From contig NZ_JOEH01000056.1 in assembly GCF_000719095.1 (NCBI RefSeq), positions 1 through 18,420 on the forward strand: a stretch of DNA of 18,420 nt. Reading direction: 5' to 3'. The DNA comes from Streptacidiphilus jeojiense (lineage in GTDB: Bacteria; Actinomycetota; Actinomycetes; Streptomycetales; Streptomycetaceae). The position numbers and the translations under genes are program-made. The notes under the pieces are model-generated. The model saw nothing but the letters and a program-made list of their open reading frames with translations, searched no databases and had not been told where the DNA came from. Positions 7,216 to 13,598 of this stretch are shown here, piece by piece. Positions within the stretch are counted from its first letter, which is position 1. Each line of letters starts with the position of its first letter.

Positions 7216-8697
7216 TCAGGAAGTGGCCGTTGCGTGGGGCCCGGACGTGTGGGTGGGGAGGTGTTGTTCGACCCAGATGGTTTTGCCGTCGCGGTGGTGG
7301 CGTACGCCCCAGCGTGAGGCGAGTTGGCTGATCAGGAACAGGCCACGGCCGTCCTCGTCGAGGGTGCCGGCACGGCGCACGTGCGGGGCCGCGCTGACGG
7401 CATCGGTCACCTCGCAGATCAGGGTGGCGGCCTTGACCAGACGCAGGGTAATGGGCGCCGTCGCGTGCCGGACGGTGTTGCCAACGAGTTCGCTGACGAT
7501 CAGGGTGGTGGAATGGATGAGGTCTTCCAGGTCCCATGTCCGTAGTTGCTGCGTAACCAGTGTCCGGGCGGTGGCGGCGTCGCGCGGGTCGCAGGCCAGC
7601 GACCAGGTGGCGACCTGGGTGTGGTCGAATCGGCGGGTGCACGCGAGCAGGAGCGCGGTGTCGTCGTCCCTGGGGTGGTCGGGCTGCGAGCCGAAGATCC
7701 GCTCGCACATGTCCTCCAGTGAATTGGCCTGGGGGTCCGCCAGGGCGTTGCCGAGCTGCTTCAGGCTGTCGTCGGGGTCGGTGCTGCGCAGGTCGAGGAG
7801 TCCGTCGGTGTACAGCGCGATGACCGTGCCCTGCTCCAGGCGGTGTTCGGTGTCCGCGAAGACCGTCCCGGGAAGGCCCAGCGGGGGCGTGGAGGGGAGT
7901 TCGGGGAAGTGGACCTTGCCGTCCGGGGACCGGAATGCAGCAGGCGTGTGGCCGGCGCCGGACATGGTGCAACTGCCGATGACGGGGTCGTAGACCAGGT
8001 AGAGCAGGGTTGCGCCGGGCTCGCGTTCGGGGTTGTCCTCGCCCAGACGCACCAGCAGGTCGTTCATGTGAGCGAGCAGGTCAGAGGGCGAAGAGTCTAG
8101 GTCGGCGAGGGTCTGCACGGCGGTACGAAGGCGGCCCATGAGGGCGGCGGCGTGTACGCCGTGTCCGACGACGTCGCCAATGACCAGGGCGACGCGGCCG
8201 CCCGAGAGCGGGATCACGTCGAACCAGTCGCCGCCGACACCTGCCGCGGTGTCGGCGGGCATGTACCGGTGGGCTGTGTGCAGTGCGGGTACGGCGGGCA
8301 TGTGCTGGGGCAGTAGCTCGCGCTGCAGGGTCAGGGCCACATCGCGGGCGCGGGACAGGCGCTGTTCGCGGGCACGGGACTGGGCGATCATGACTCCCAC
8401 GATGGAGAAGCCGGCCACCAAGCCCACCTTGATCAGCCAGACGTCCAGGGCCTCGGTGCGCTCGTAGTGCAGCAACACGTACACCACCAGGCTCAGGGCC
8501 CCCAGCACCGCGGTGGTATAGGTCGAATAAACGGTGGCGGCCAGCAGCGGCACTGCCGCCAGAAGCAGTCCGTAGTGGTAGGTCGGCGGCGCGAGGAGCA
8601 CCGCCGTGGTGGCCGCTGCCAGAACTACCACCGGCAGGACGCTGAGGACCGGCCGCCATCGATGCCCGATGACGGGGACAACCACAGCAGAACCCAT
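7216..8697 (-). CDS. Membrane SpoIIE-type PP2C phosphatase with C-terminal HATPase domain
   Basis: This is a 493-residue three-part protein. Residues 15-105 hold several hydrophobic segments, probably 3-4 membrane helices. A short linker at 107-130 ends in LQRELLPQ, typical just before SpoIIE domains. The PP2C domain spans about 140-355, with GGDWFDV (155-161), GDVVGHG (174-180), GAGH (247-250), YTDGLLD (296-302) and DDDT (344-347), so the metal-binding aspartates are present. A HATPase/anti-sigma kinase domain spans about 365-480, with the N box SELVGNTVRHA (402-412), TDAVS and DEDGRGL. Family members dephosphorylate STAS anti-anti-sigma factors, and the HATPase part can phosphorylate them or bind sigma factors. 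ATG 8697 gives a start directly before the first membrane helix, but its ribosome binding site is weak. A STAS gene at 17880 is a possible partner. Confidence 0.9.
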   Translation of the reverse strand: MGSAVVVPVIGHRWRPVLSVLPVVVLAAATTAVLLAPPTYHYGLLLAAVPLLAATVYSTYTTAVLGALSLVVYVLLHYERTEALDVWLIKVGLVAGFSIVGVMIAQSRAREQRLSRARDVALTLQRELLPQHMPAVPALHTAHRYMPADTAAGVGGDWFDVIPLSGGRVALVIGDVVGHGVHAAALMGRLRTAVQTLADLDSSPSDLLAHMNDLLVRLGEDNPEREPGATLLYLVYDPVIGSCTMSGAGHTPAAFRSPDGKVHFPELPSTPPLGLPGTVFADTEHRLEQGTVIALYTDGLLDLRSTDPDDSLKQLGNALADPQANSLEDMCERIFGSQPDHPRDDDTALLLACTRRFDHTQVATWSLACDPRDAATARTLVTQQLRTWDLEDLIHSTTLIVSELVGNTVRHATAPITLRLVKAATLICEVTDAVSAAPHVRRAGTLDEDGRGLFLISQLASRWGVRHHRDGKTIWVEQHLPTHTSGPHATATS

Positions 8698-9262
8698 GCA
8701 TTCACCGGCTTCCCAGGGGGCAACCGAAACCGCGGATGCCCGAGCTTGCCTCCGGGCCCGCCCTACGTCGTGCCCGCCGTGGCCCACGCACCAGACACAC
8801 CGGTGTATTTCCGCTGCGTCGCAGCTCACCGCTTCATCGCGGCCCACCTGGTCAGCCTACGTGATAGTCGAAAACTCATGCGTTCTCGCGGCCAGAGAGC
8901 CGTACCCGAGGCATCCAGTCGCTGCTTTCTGAGTTATTCCGGTGACTCTATGCAAGTTCGAGCGGCGTGCTCCACGACCCTGGCTCCTGCCCGGCCAGCA
9001 GGGAAGTCCTCCTGGAGAGCAGAAGATGCTGGGGGTCTCCCCGAGCCCCACCTGCTGGACGCAGCCTCCCCCCTGGCTGGCCGGGACGCAGCAGCCGCGG
9101 ATCGCTTTTGAGCCCAGCAGGTGAGGGCGGTACGGGTCTCCTCGTACGGTGCCAGCAGCTCTCCGAACCGGCCGGTCTTGTACAGCCGCTGCGGGACCAA
9201 ATCCTGATCCCGACGAGACGATCCGGGCGGTGGGCGATTGTGCGCCCCTCCGGCAATCGCGT

Positions 9263-9285
9263 GACCTAGCATGATCGCTGAGGTC
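9263..9285. promoter_or_regulatory. GACCT...AGGTC dyad over a promoter-like -10
   Basis: GACCTAGC and GCTGAGGTC form an imperfect inverted repeat overlapping TAGCAT (9267-9272). GGAGGG and ATG 9307 follow. The outer arms equal those of the merR operator at 9849-9872. This may be the 5' control region of a gene whose body is lost. Confidence 0.3.
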
Positions 9286-9366
9286 GTGTGATCCGGAGGG
9301 AAGCCCATGGCGGAGGGCTCGCGGTCGGGCCGCTGGATGCAGGTGGCGGCCGACTGGGCCAGGGAA

Positions 9367-9426
9367 GTTGTTACCACCGATGAAGTAGTCGTAGATCCGA
9401 GCGCTGGGGGCGATGTCGGTGCCCAT
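9367..9426 (-). pseudogene. Fragment of a DUF574-type SAM-dependent methyltransferase
   Basis: The minus strand reads MGTDIAPSARIYDYFIGGNN then F. The SARIYDYFIGGNNF segment matches the conserved N-terminal P-x-ARIYDYxLGG-xNF motif of the actinobacterial DUF574 methyltransferase family. After NNF the similarity stops and no methyltransferase continues in any frame nearby. Only about 20 residues support this, so it is a remnant rather than a gene. Confidence 0.35.
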
Positions 9427-9846
9427 CCCCCAGCGGGCGCACGGACCGGTGCAGCGGGCCGAGATCAGGTCCTCGAAGAAGCCCGCGAGCGCGGGCAGGC
9501 CGCCTGGCCGCGCCGCGCCGCTACGTCGAGGGGCAGTCCGGCCCCTCGTTCGCACGGCTGGGGTGCCCGGGCAGGCCGTGGACCGGACGCTCGCAATCGG
9601 GTGTCTGCCACAAGCGTTCCGGATGGTGGCGAAGTTGATGACGATGCCATGGTGGGCGACCGTGCTGATGACGCCGCTGAGGGTGGCGGCCCGCACGGGG
9701 ACGCCTTCCTCGACGGTGCGGCACACCGGCGCGCCGACCCTGCGTCGGCGATCGTCGCATACCCCGCAACTGCTGCGGCGTCGTCCGGTGGACCGGCTGC
9801 CGGGTGCGCTACAACGTGCCCGCCGGCGTTGCTCTACAACCCGTGC

Positions 9847-9878
9847 TTGACCTTCGACTCGACTCCAAGGTCTATCGT
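9847..9878 (+). promoter_or_regulatory. MerR-type promoter/operator of the merR-family gene
   Basis: The -35 TTGACC (9847-9852) and -10 TATCGT (9873-9878) are 20 bp apart, the over-long spacing typical of MerR-activated promoters. The spacer contains GACCTT...AAGGTC (9849-9872), a perfect 6-bp inverted repeat with further matches inside. The -10 ends 6 bases before GTG 9885, so transcription should start at or next to the start codon (leaderless). Confidence 0.7.
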
Positions 9879-9884
9879 CGATTC

Positions 9885-10655
9885 GTGCCCAGACTCCGGA
9901 TCTCCCAGCTTGCGAGCCGTAGCGGCGTGCCCGCGACCACGCTTCGGTTCTACGAATCAGCGGGCCTGCTGCCGGCCGATCGGACGCCTGCCGGGTATCG
10001 CGTCTATACGGAGGAGTCGTTGGAGCGGCTGTCGTTCATCGTGGCGGCCAAGCACCTGGGGCTGCCGCTGGAGGAGGTCGTCGAACTCCTGGCCGTGTGG
10101 GACTCCGGCAGTTGCGCGCAGGTCCGTGCGGATCTGCGGCCGAGGGTCGCCGAGCGGATCTCCGATGCGCACAGTCGCATCGCCGAGCTCCAGGCGTTCA
10201 CCGCCTATCTACGGCGGGCAATGGAGCACTTCGACGCCCTGCCCGACCATGAAGGCCGATGCGGTCCCGAATGCGGCTTTCCGGCGCCTGGAACCCCGCC
10301 GAGGACCACGCCGGTTGCGACGGGCAGCAAGGCAGCCGAAGCCGAGCAGCGGCGGACCGCTTCGGTGGCCTGCTCGTTGGCCGGTGCGAACCTGGCGGAC
10401 CGCGCCGGCCAGTGGCAGCAGGTCCTGGACGGCGCCGACCGTGAGCCGGTCCCCGGTGGCGTGAGACTCACGCTGCCCACCGAGCGAGCGGGAGCAGTGG
10501 CTGCGCTCGCCGCCTGCGAGCAGGAGTGCTGTCCGTTCCTCGACTTCCGCCTGCACCTTGACGGCGCATCATTCCACTTGGAGGTGCGCGCCCCCGCCGA
10601 GGGCGCTGCCCTCCTCGCCGAACTGTTCAGCGCCGAATCGCCATCCCCGCGCTGA
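9885..10655 (+). CDS. MerR-family regulator with fused Cys-containing C-terminal domain
   Basis: This 256-residue protein is about twice the size of a minimal MerR. Residues 3-70 form the winged helix (LRISQLASRSGVPATTLRFYESAGLLP, then GYRVYTEESLERLSFI). The dimerisation helix spans about 80-120, with C77 at its start and C126/C130 (CGPECGF) after it, positions comparable to the metal-binding cysteines of MerR/ZntR-type sensors. The extra domain (about 155-250) has C163 and C211, C215-C216 (CEQECCPFLDFRLHL) and ends in HLEVRAPAEGAALLAELF. I have seen this C-terminal pattern in actinobacterial heavy-metal-type MerR proteins but cannot name it. Metal or thiol sensing is therefore inference. The GTG start is supported by the leaderless MerR-type promoter just upstream. 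The regulator probably controls itself. No transporter or detoxification gene is adjacent. Confidence 0.85.
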   Translation: MPRLRISQLASRSGVPATTLRFYESAGLLPADRTPAGYRVYTEESLERLSFIVAAKHLGLPLEEVVELLAVWDSGSCAQVRADLRPRVAERISDAHSRIAELQAFTAYLRRAMEHFDALPDHEGRCGPECGFPAPGTPPRTTPVATGSKAAEAEQRRTASVACSLAGANLADRAGQWQQVLDGADREPVPGGVRLTLPTERAGAVAALAACEQECCPFLDFRLHLDGASFHLEVRAPAEGAALLAELFSAESPSPR

Positions 10656-10728
10656 GCGAAGCGTGCGAGCACCGCGCCGCCCCGTCCAAGGCGAATGACT
10701 CCGCCACCCGCGAAGACCCGAACCGCGG

Positions 10729-11226
10729 TCAGCGGATACTCGGGTCCTCGGGGGTGACCTCGACGAAGGGGAGGTGGTCGTGGCCGATCCGGTAGTAGTC
10801 CTCGGGGGTGCCGTCGGTCTCGATGCCGCAGATGGCCATGAGGCGTTTGGCGGTTCTGGGGTGGCGCGGTGCGTAAACGGCCATGGCGCGGCCGGATTCC
10901 TCGGGAGTCATCGGGTGGGCGAGTGCGGGCAGCCGGTGGCGGCCGACCTGGATGGTGACCTGCGGATTGTGCTGGATGTTCTGGTACCACTGGGCTGTGG
11001 GCCCCAGTCCTGAGGCGAGGTGGTAGGCGCCGGTCTGCGTGTCGCGCCCGCTGACTTCCAGGACCACCTGGCGTGGTCGGCCGCTGTTGCGTCCGGTGTG
11101 GTTGAGCAGGCAGATGCGGGAGCCGAGCAGGGCCCCGAGGTGCCAGTGGTACAGATGGATCGGGGCGCGGACCAGGCGCCGTCGCCAACCGACGGGCGAC
11201 GGCGTGCCTTTGACCTTGCGGGCCAC
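10729..11226 (-). CDS. F420-dependent-type nitroreductase family protein (DUF385/Ddn-like)
   Basis: This is a 165-residue protein of the deazaflavin (F420) oxidoreductase family that includes mycobacterial Ddn. Visible motifs are LLNHTGRNSGRPRQVVLEV (the TGRxSGxPR cofactor-binding signature), then GLGPTAQWYQNIQHNPQVTIQVG with the conserved W-x-x-N-x-x-x-N-P. The C-terminal ETDGTPEDYYRIGHDHLPFVEV is family-like. Members reduce substrates with F420H2 in the cytoplasm; the substrate here is unknown. I place the start at GTG 11226 (VARKVKGTPSPVGWRR) because GAGAGGA lies about 8 bases upstream and relatives begin there. An earlier GTG at 11256 would add 10 residues. A TTGCA palindrome (11270-11282) lies in the predicted promoter spacer, so repression by the cluster's regulator is likely. 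Confidence 0.88.
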   Translation of the reverse strand: MARKVKGTPSPVGWRRRLVRAPIHLYHWHLGALLGSRICLLNHTGRNSGRPRQVVLEVSGRDTQTGAYHLASGLGPTAQWYQNIQHNPQVTIQVGRHRLPALAHPMTPEESGRAMAVYAPRHPRTAKRLMAICGIETDGTPEDYYRIGHDHLPFVEVTPEDPSIR

Positions 11227-11269
11227 AGCGGGAGTCCTCTCGACGACGGCGGGCACTCCACGCCTATCC

Positions 11270-11282
11270 TTGCATCATGCAA
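11270..11282. promoter_or_regulatory. TTGCA palindrome, site 1
   Basis: TTGCATCATGCAA is a perfect 13-bp dyad apart from its centre base. On the minus strand it falls between a TTTTCC -35 and a TAGGCG -10 (17-bp spacing) in front of the DUF385 gene. It is about 130 bp upstream of the divergent universal stress protein start. Member of the five-site set. Confidence 0.75.
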
Positions 11283-11412
11283 AGGAAAAGGCGCCGGTCC
11301 GGCTGATCGCGCTCCCTCAGCGGCCACCGGCACCGTGCACGACGAGGGACCCGTCAGCCGAACGGGCCTAGCCTTGGAGGGGTACTCATGTCCGCGAGGG
11401 AGCGTGTCAGCG

Positions 11413-11928
11413 ATGGCGGGGAGATCGGGTCGGGTGGTGGTCGGCGTCAGCGGATCGCTGGGGAGCCTGGCGGCCCTGCGCCGGGCGGTGACCGAGGCCC
11501 GTAGCAGGGGCCGGAGCCTCGTGGCAGTGCTGGTCTGGACACCGCCCGGAGGAGAAGTCGGGTACCGGCAGGCTCCGTGCCCGGCGCTGGCCCGGGCCTG
11601 GGCGGACGCGGCCAAAGGACGTCTGCGGACTGCGTTCTCGGAGACATTCGGCGGATATCCACCCGACGTACCCGTCGAGCCGCTGGTGGTGCGCTGCGAT
11701 TCGGTGGGCCGTGCGCTGTGCGAGATCGCGGGGCGCCCTGAGGACCTGCTGGTCGTCGGCGCCGGCAAGCGAGGGCCGCTGGCCCGGCTGCATCACGGCC
11801 ATGTCGCCCGCCACGTGCTGGGCCACGCCCGCTGCCCGGTCCTGGCGGTGCCGTGGACCTCCCCGTTCGAAGCCGACGAGAGAGCCCTGCGCCGGCTGCA
11901 CCGCATCGGTTCCCCGGGAGTCGTCTGA
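11413..11928 (+). CDS. Universal stress protein, single UspA domain
   Basis: This is a 171-residue protein. The first strand is VVVGVSGSLGSLAALRRAV, with S in the usual VGVDGS position. The C-terminal motif VVGAGKRGPLARLHHGHVARHVL-HARCPVLAVP corresponds to the ATP-binding G-2x-G-9x-G(S/T) loop, though the final residue after G is H rather than S/T. Such proteins bind ATP or act as stress switches in the cytoplasm. ATG 11413 is chosen because it leaves about 6 residues before the first strand and GGGAG lies about 10 bases upstream. GTG 11404 is possible. A TAGCCT -10-like element lies at about 11370. The gene is divergent from the DUF385 oxidoreductase; that pairing resembles gene content of actinobacterial dormancy/redox regulons. 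Confidence 0.88.
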   Translation: MAGRSGRVVVGVSGSLGSLAALRRAVTEARSRGRSLVAVLVWTPPGGEVGYRQAPCPALARAWADAAKGRLRTAFSETFGGYPPDVPVEPLVVRCDSVGRALCEIAGRPEDLLVVGAGKRGPLARLHHGHVARHVLGHARCPVLAVPWTSPFEADERALRRLHRIGSPGVV

Positions 11929-11956
11929 CGACGGGGCGTCCGCAGATGCCCGTCGT
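11928..11956 (+). terminator. Hairpin after the universal stress protein gene
   Basis: ACGACGGG (11928-11935) pairs with CCCGTCGT (11949-11956), a perfect 8-bp stem with a 13-base loop that begins at the stop codon. There is no T-run. It also lies at the 3' end of the convergent SnoaL-like gene, so it may serve both. Confidence 0.5.
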
Positions 11957-12007
11957 GCCGGAACCGGTTGTCGACGACCCGCAGTGCGGTCCGCCGCCGG
12001 ACACGGT

Positions 12008-12415
12008 TCAAGGTCGTGGAGACGGCCCCGGGTGGCCGACCGCCTGGTAGGCGCTGTCGAGGGCCGCGTAGCGGTCGCGGTACTCCCGGACGTGGGTGAT
12101 CTGCCCGCGGGCCAGGTGGAAGACCTCGTAGACCGCCGCGGCGGAGCCGCACGAGTCGCCGCCGGTCAGTCGCAGGCCGAGGACCACGGCGTCGGATCCG
12201 TAGGTGAAGGTCTCCTCGACGGCGACCCGCAGGCCGTGCGCGTGGAATCGGCCGCAACGGGTGATGACGGCGGTCGGCCCCTGGCAGTCGGCACCGTCCT
12301 CGCCGGGTCCGCTCCATTCCACCGTGGGCGACAGAACCGCTGTCAGAGGCAGCAGGTCTCCACCGTTCAGGGCGGCGCGCAGGAGGGCGGCGACGTTACT
12401 GGTAGCAGCTTGCAC
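12008..12415 (-). CDS. SnoaL/NTF2-like protein
   Basis: This is a 135-residue single-domain protein of the SnoaL-like (NTF2 fold) superfamily. It starts with a helical segment (ATSNVAALLRAALNGGD), then LTAVLSPTVEWSGPGED. Later strands include VAVEETFTYGSDAVVLGLRLTG and YEVFHLARGQITHVREYRDRYAALDS, the last being the typical end of such folds. These proteins form small pockets used as isomerases, hydrolases or binding proteins, and no specific activity can be assigned. GTG 12415 follows GGAGGGG at about 6 bases, a strong ribosome binding site. The promoter (TTGACA at 12491-12496 and TAATGC at 12467-12472, read on the minus strand) contains two overlapping TTGCA-type dyads. The gene is divergent from marR, a classic arrangement for a regulator and its target. 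Confidence 0.85.
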   Translation of the reverse strand: MQAATSNVAALLRAALNGGDLLPLTAVLSPTVEWSGPGEDGADCQGPTAVITRCGRFHAHGLRVAVEETFTYGSDAVVLGLRLTGGDSCGSAAAVYEVFHLARGQITHVREYRDRYAALDSAYQAVGHPGPSPRP

Positions 12416-12463
12416 AGGGCCCCTCCGGAACGTCTGGGCGTCGGCGCCGGAGACCCCGGCTTG

Positions 12464-12487
12464 TTTGCATTAAGCAATAATTGCACA
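12464..12487. promoter_or_regulatory. TTGCA palindrome, site 2 (double, overlapping)
   Basis: TTGCATTAAGCAA (12465-12477) is the weakest of the five sites, with one arm mismatch. A second perfect dyad, GCAATAATTGC (12474-12484), overlaps it, with centres 8 bp apart. Together they cover the spacer and -10 of the minus-strand SnoaL-like promoter and lie about 70-90 bp upstream of the marR start. They could mediate repression of the SnoaL-like gene and autoregulation of marR. Confidence 0.7.
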
Positions 12488-12496
12488 GGGTGTCAA
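12467..12496 (-). promoter_or_regulatory. Promoter of the SnoaL-like gene
   Basis: Read on the minus strand, TTGACA (12496-12491) and TAATGC (12472-12467) are 18 bp apart. The consensus -35 and the operator lying inside the spacer support a repressible promoter. Confidence 0.5.
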
Positions 12497-12515
12497 TCTT
12501 TGTCCGGGCGAGGGG

Positions 12516-12545
12516 TTCGTCATCGCGCGTCGAAACAGGTAGAAC
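12516..12545 (+). promoter_or_regulatory. Promoter of marR, probably leaderless
   Basis: TTCGTC (12516-12521) and TAGAAC (12540-12545) are 18 bp apart. The -10 ends 7 bases before ATG 12553, so the transcript likely begins at the start codon. No ribosome binding site is visible, which fits. Confidence 0.45.
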
Positions 12546-12552
12546 TGGTCCC

Positions 12553-13059
12553 ATGCGCGAAGTCCAGGCCCCCGAGGATCCGGCCGCCGTGAACGAGGTG
12601 GCCGCCGCCGTCGTCACGGCCTCCCGCGTCCTGGTGGCGATCTCAGCCCGCTCGCTCGCGACGGTGGAGGACACGCTGACGGTTCCTCAGTTCCGGATGC
12701 TGGTGATGCTGGACAGCGGGGGGCCGACCAACCTGTCGCGGCTGGCCGAGCAACTCGCGGTGAATCCGTCCACCGCGCTGCGCATGGTCGACCGCCTGGT
12801 GGCCGCCGGGATGGTGGAGCGGGACGCGGACCCGGCCGATCGGCGGGTGGTCAAACTCGCGGCCACGTCGAGTGGCCGCAGGGTGGTGCGCGAGGTCACG
12901 GTGCGGCGGCAGGCCGAGATCGCGAAGATCGTCGCGCTGATGCCGCTGGACCGCCGCGGTGCGATGGTGGCAGCGCTCCGCGAGTTCGCCGACGCCGCCG
13001 GCGAGGCTCCGGTGGACCCCGATGCCTTCAGCGGCTCGGCGCTGCCCGGTTGGACCTGA
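12553..13059 (+). CDS. MarR-family transcriptional regulator
   Basis: This 168-residue MarR protein has an N-terminal dimerisation helix (PAAVNEVAAAVVTASRVLVAISA). The winged helix is LTVPQFRMLVMLDSGGPTNLSRLAEQL, AVNPSTALRMVDRLVAAGMVER and the wing DADPADRRVVKLAAT. The C-terminal helices follow. MarR dimers bind near-palindromic sites and release them on ligand or redox signals. ATG 12553 fits the domain start and the leaderless promoter; frames upstream show no family similarity. It is the only general repressor-type gene in the stretch holding all five TTGCA palindromes, one of which lies in its own divergent intergenic region. I therefore infer it is their regulator. The downstream neighbour is a broken ctaG fragment on the opposite strand. 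The ligand is unknown. Confidence 0.9.
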   Translation: MREVQAPEDPAAVNEVAAAVVTASRVLVAISARSLATVEDTLTVPQFRMLVMLDSGGPTNLSRLAEQLAVNPSTALRMVDRLVAAGMVERDADPADRRVVKLAATSSGRRVVREVTVRRQAEIAKIVALMPLDRRGAMVAALREFADAAGEAPVDPDAFSGSALPGWT

Positions 13060-13094
13060 CGCCGCCCTGAGGGCGACCGGCCAGGAGAGCTGGC

Positions 13095-13418
13095 ATGGAC
13101 GCTGAACAGCTCCATCCCGTAGCCGCCGACGCCGGTGCAGGTCACCGCGGCAATGCTGAGCGCCCCCAGCGCCCAGGCCGTGCTGCGGCCCGGCGGCCAG
13201 CGGTCACCGCGGCGGCGCAACCGCCACACCGCTGTGCCGTAGGCCAGCAACGCGAGCGCGCACAGCAGGGGTTCCAGCGGGAGCGGCTGCGGGTGCCAGG
13301 CCAGGAGGCGACCCCAGGTCGGCGGGGCGTCGGGCATCCACATCGGCCCGCTCATCGCGCCGGGCATCGCCGCCAGGACCTGCAGGGCTGCGGGGTGCAG
13401 CGGGAACGTGGACGGCAT
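13095..13418 (-). pseudogene. Truncated CtaG-like cytochrome c oxidase assembly fragment
   Basis: From ATG 13418 (preceded by GAGGAG) the minus strand encodes 108 residues resembling the N-terminus of actinobacterial CtaG/caa3 assembly factors: PPTWGRLLAWHPQPLP, a membrane helix PLLCALALLAYGTAVWRL, RRRGDRWPPGRSTAWALG, a second hydrophobic helix and GVGGYGMELFSVH. Full-length relatives continue with further membrane helices from this point. Here similarity stops at about 13095, next to the 3' end of marR, although the frame stays open antisense to marR. The gene appears cut by a rearrangement that brought marR alongside. Expression of a two-helix stub is possible but probably without function. 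Confidence 0.7.
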
Positions 13419-13443
13419 GGCGGCTCCTCGCTGCTGGGTGCTG

Positions 13444-13480
13444 GTCCGGTGCCAGGTGCCGCTGGACCCTGGCACCGGAC
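13444..13480. terminator. Strong 13-bp stem hairpin downstream of the ClC gene
   Basis: GTCCGGTGCCAGG (13444-13456) and CCTGGCACCGGAC (13468-13480) are exact inverse complements with an 11-base loop. It lies 119 bases past the ClC stop on that strand and upstream of the ctaG fragment. It is probably a terminator isolating the ClC transcript. No T-run follows. Confidence 0.6.
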
Positions 13481-13598
13481 GGACCGGCAGGGGATCAGGT
13501 TCGCGCGCAGGAGGGGATCAGAGCGGCACAGTGGCCCTGCTTCCGGTTCCCCCCTGGATGGGCTGCGGACGATAGGGCGGGCACGAGTTGAAGGTCCG

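Larger units (their letters stand above)
8698..9846. other. 1.15 kb without an intact gene, gene debris
   Basis: No reading frame here has convincing codon use and family similarity over its length. Pieces seen are: a minus-strand SAM-methyltransferase-like start at 9367-9426; a plus-strand gene-start-like signal (TAGCAT -10 at 9267, GGAGGG and ATG 9307) whose reading frame loses protein character after about 19 codons; and a minus-strand stretch near 9130-9210 reading QRLYKTGRFGELLAPYEETR that looks protein-like but is not recognised. This suggests a mosaic of truncated genes. Confidence 0.55.

Noticed and set aside
8857..9726. Minus-strand 289-codon frame
   Set aside because: Only a short methyltransferase-like stretch is recognisable; the rest has no protein character, so it was annotated as a fragment.
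9307..10464. 385-codon plus-strand frame overlapping merR
   Set aside because: After about 19 codons it is low-complexity Ala/Gly/Arg, and it continues out of frame through the clear MerR protein.
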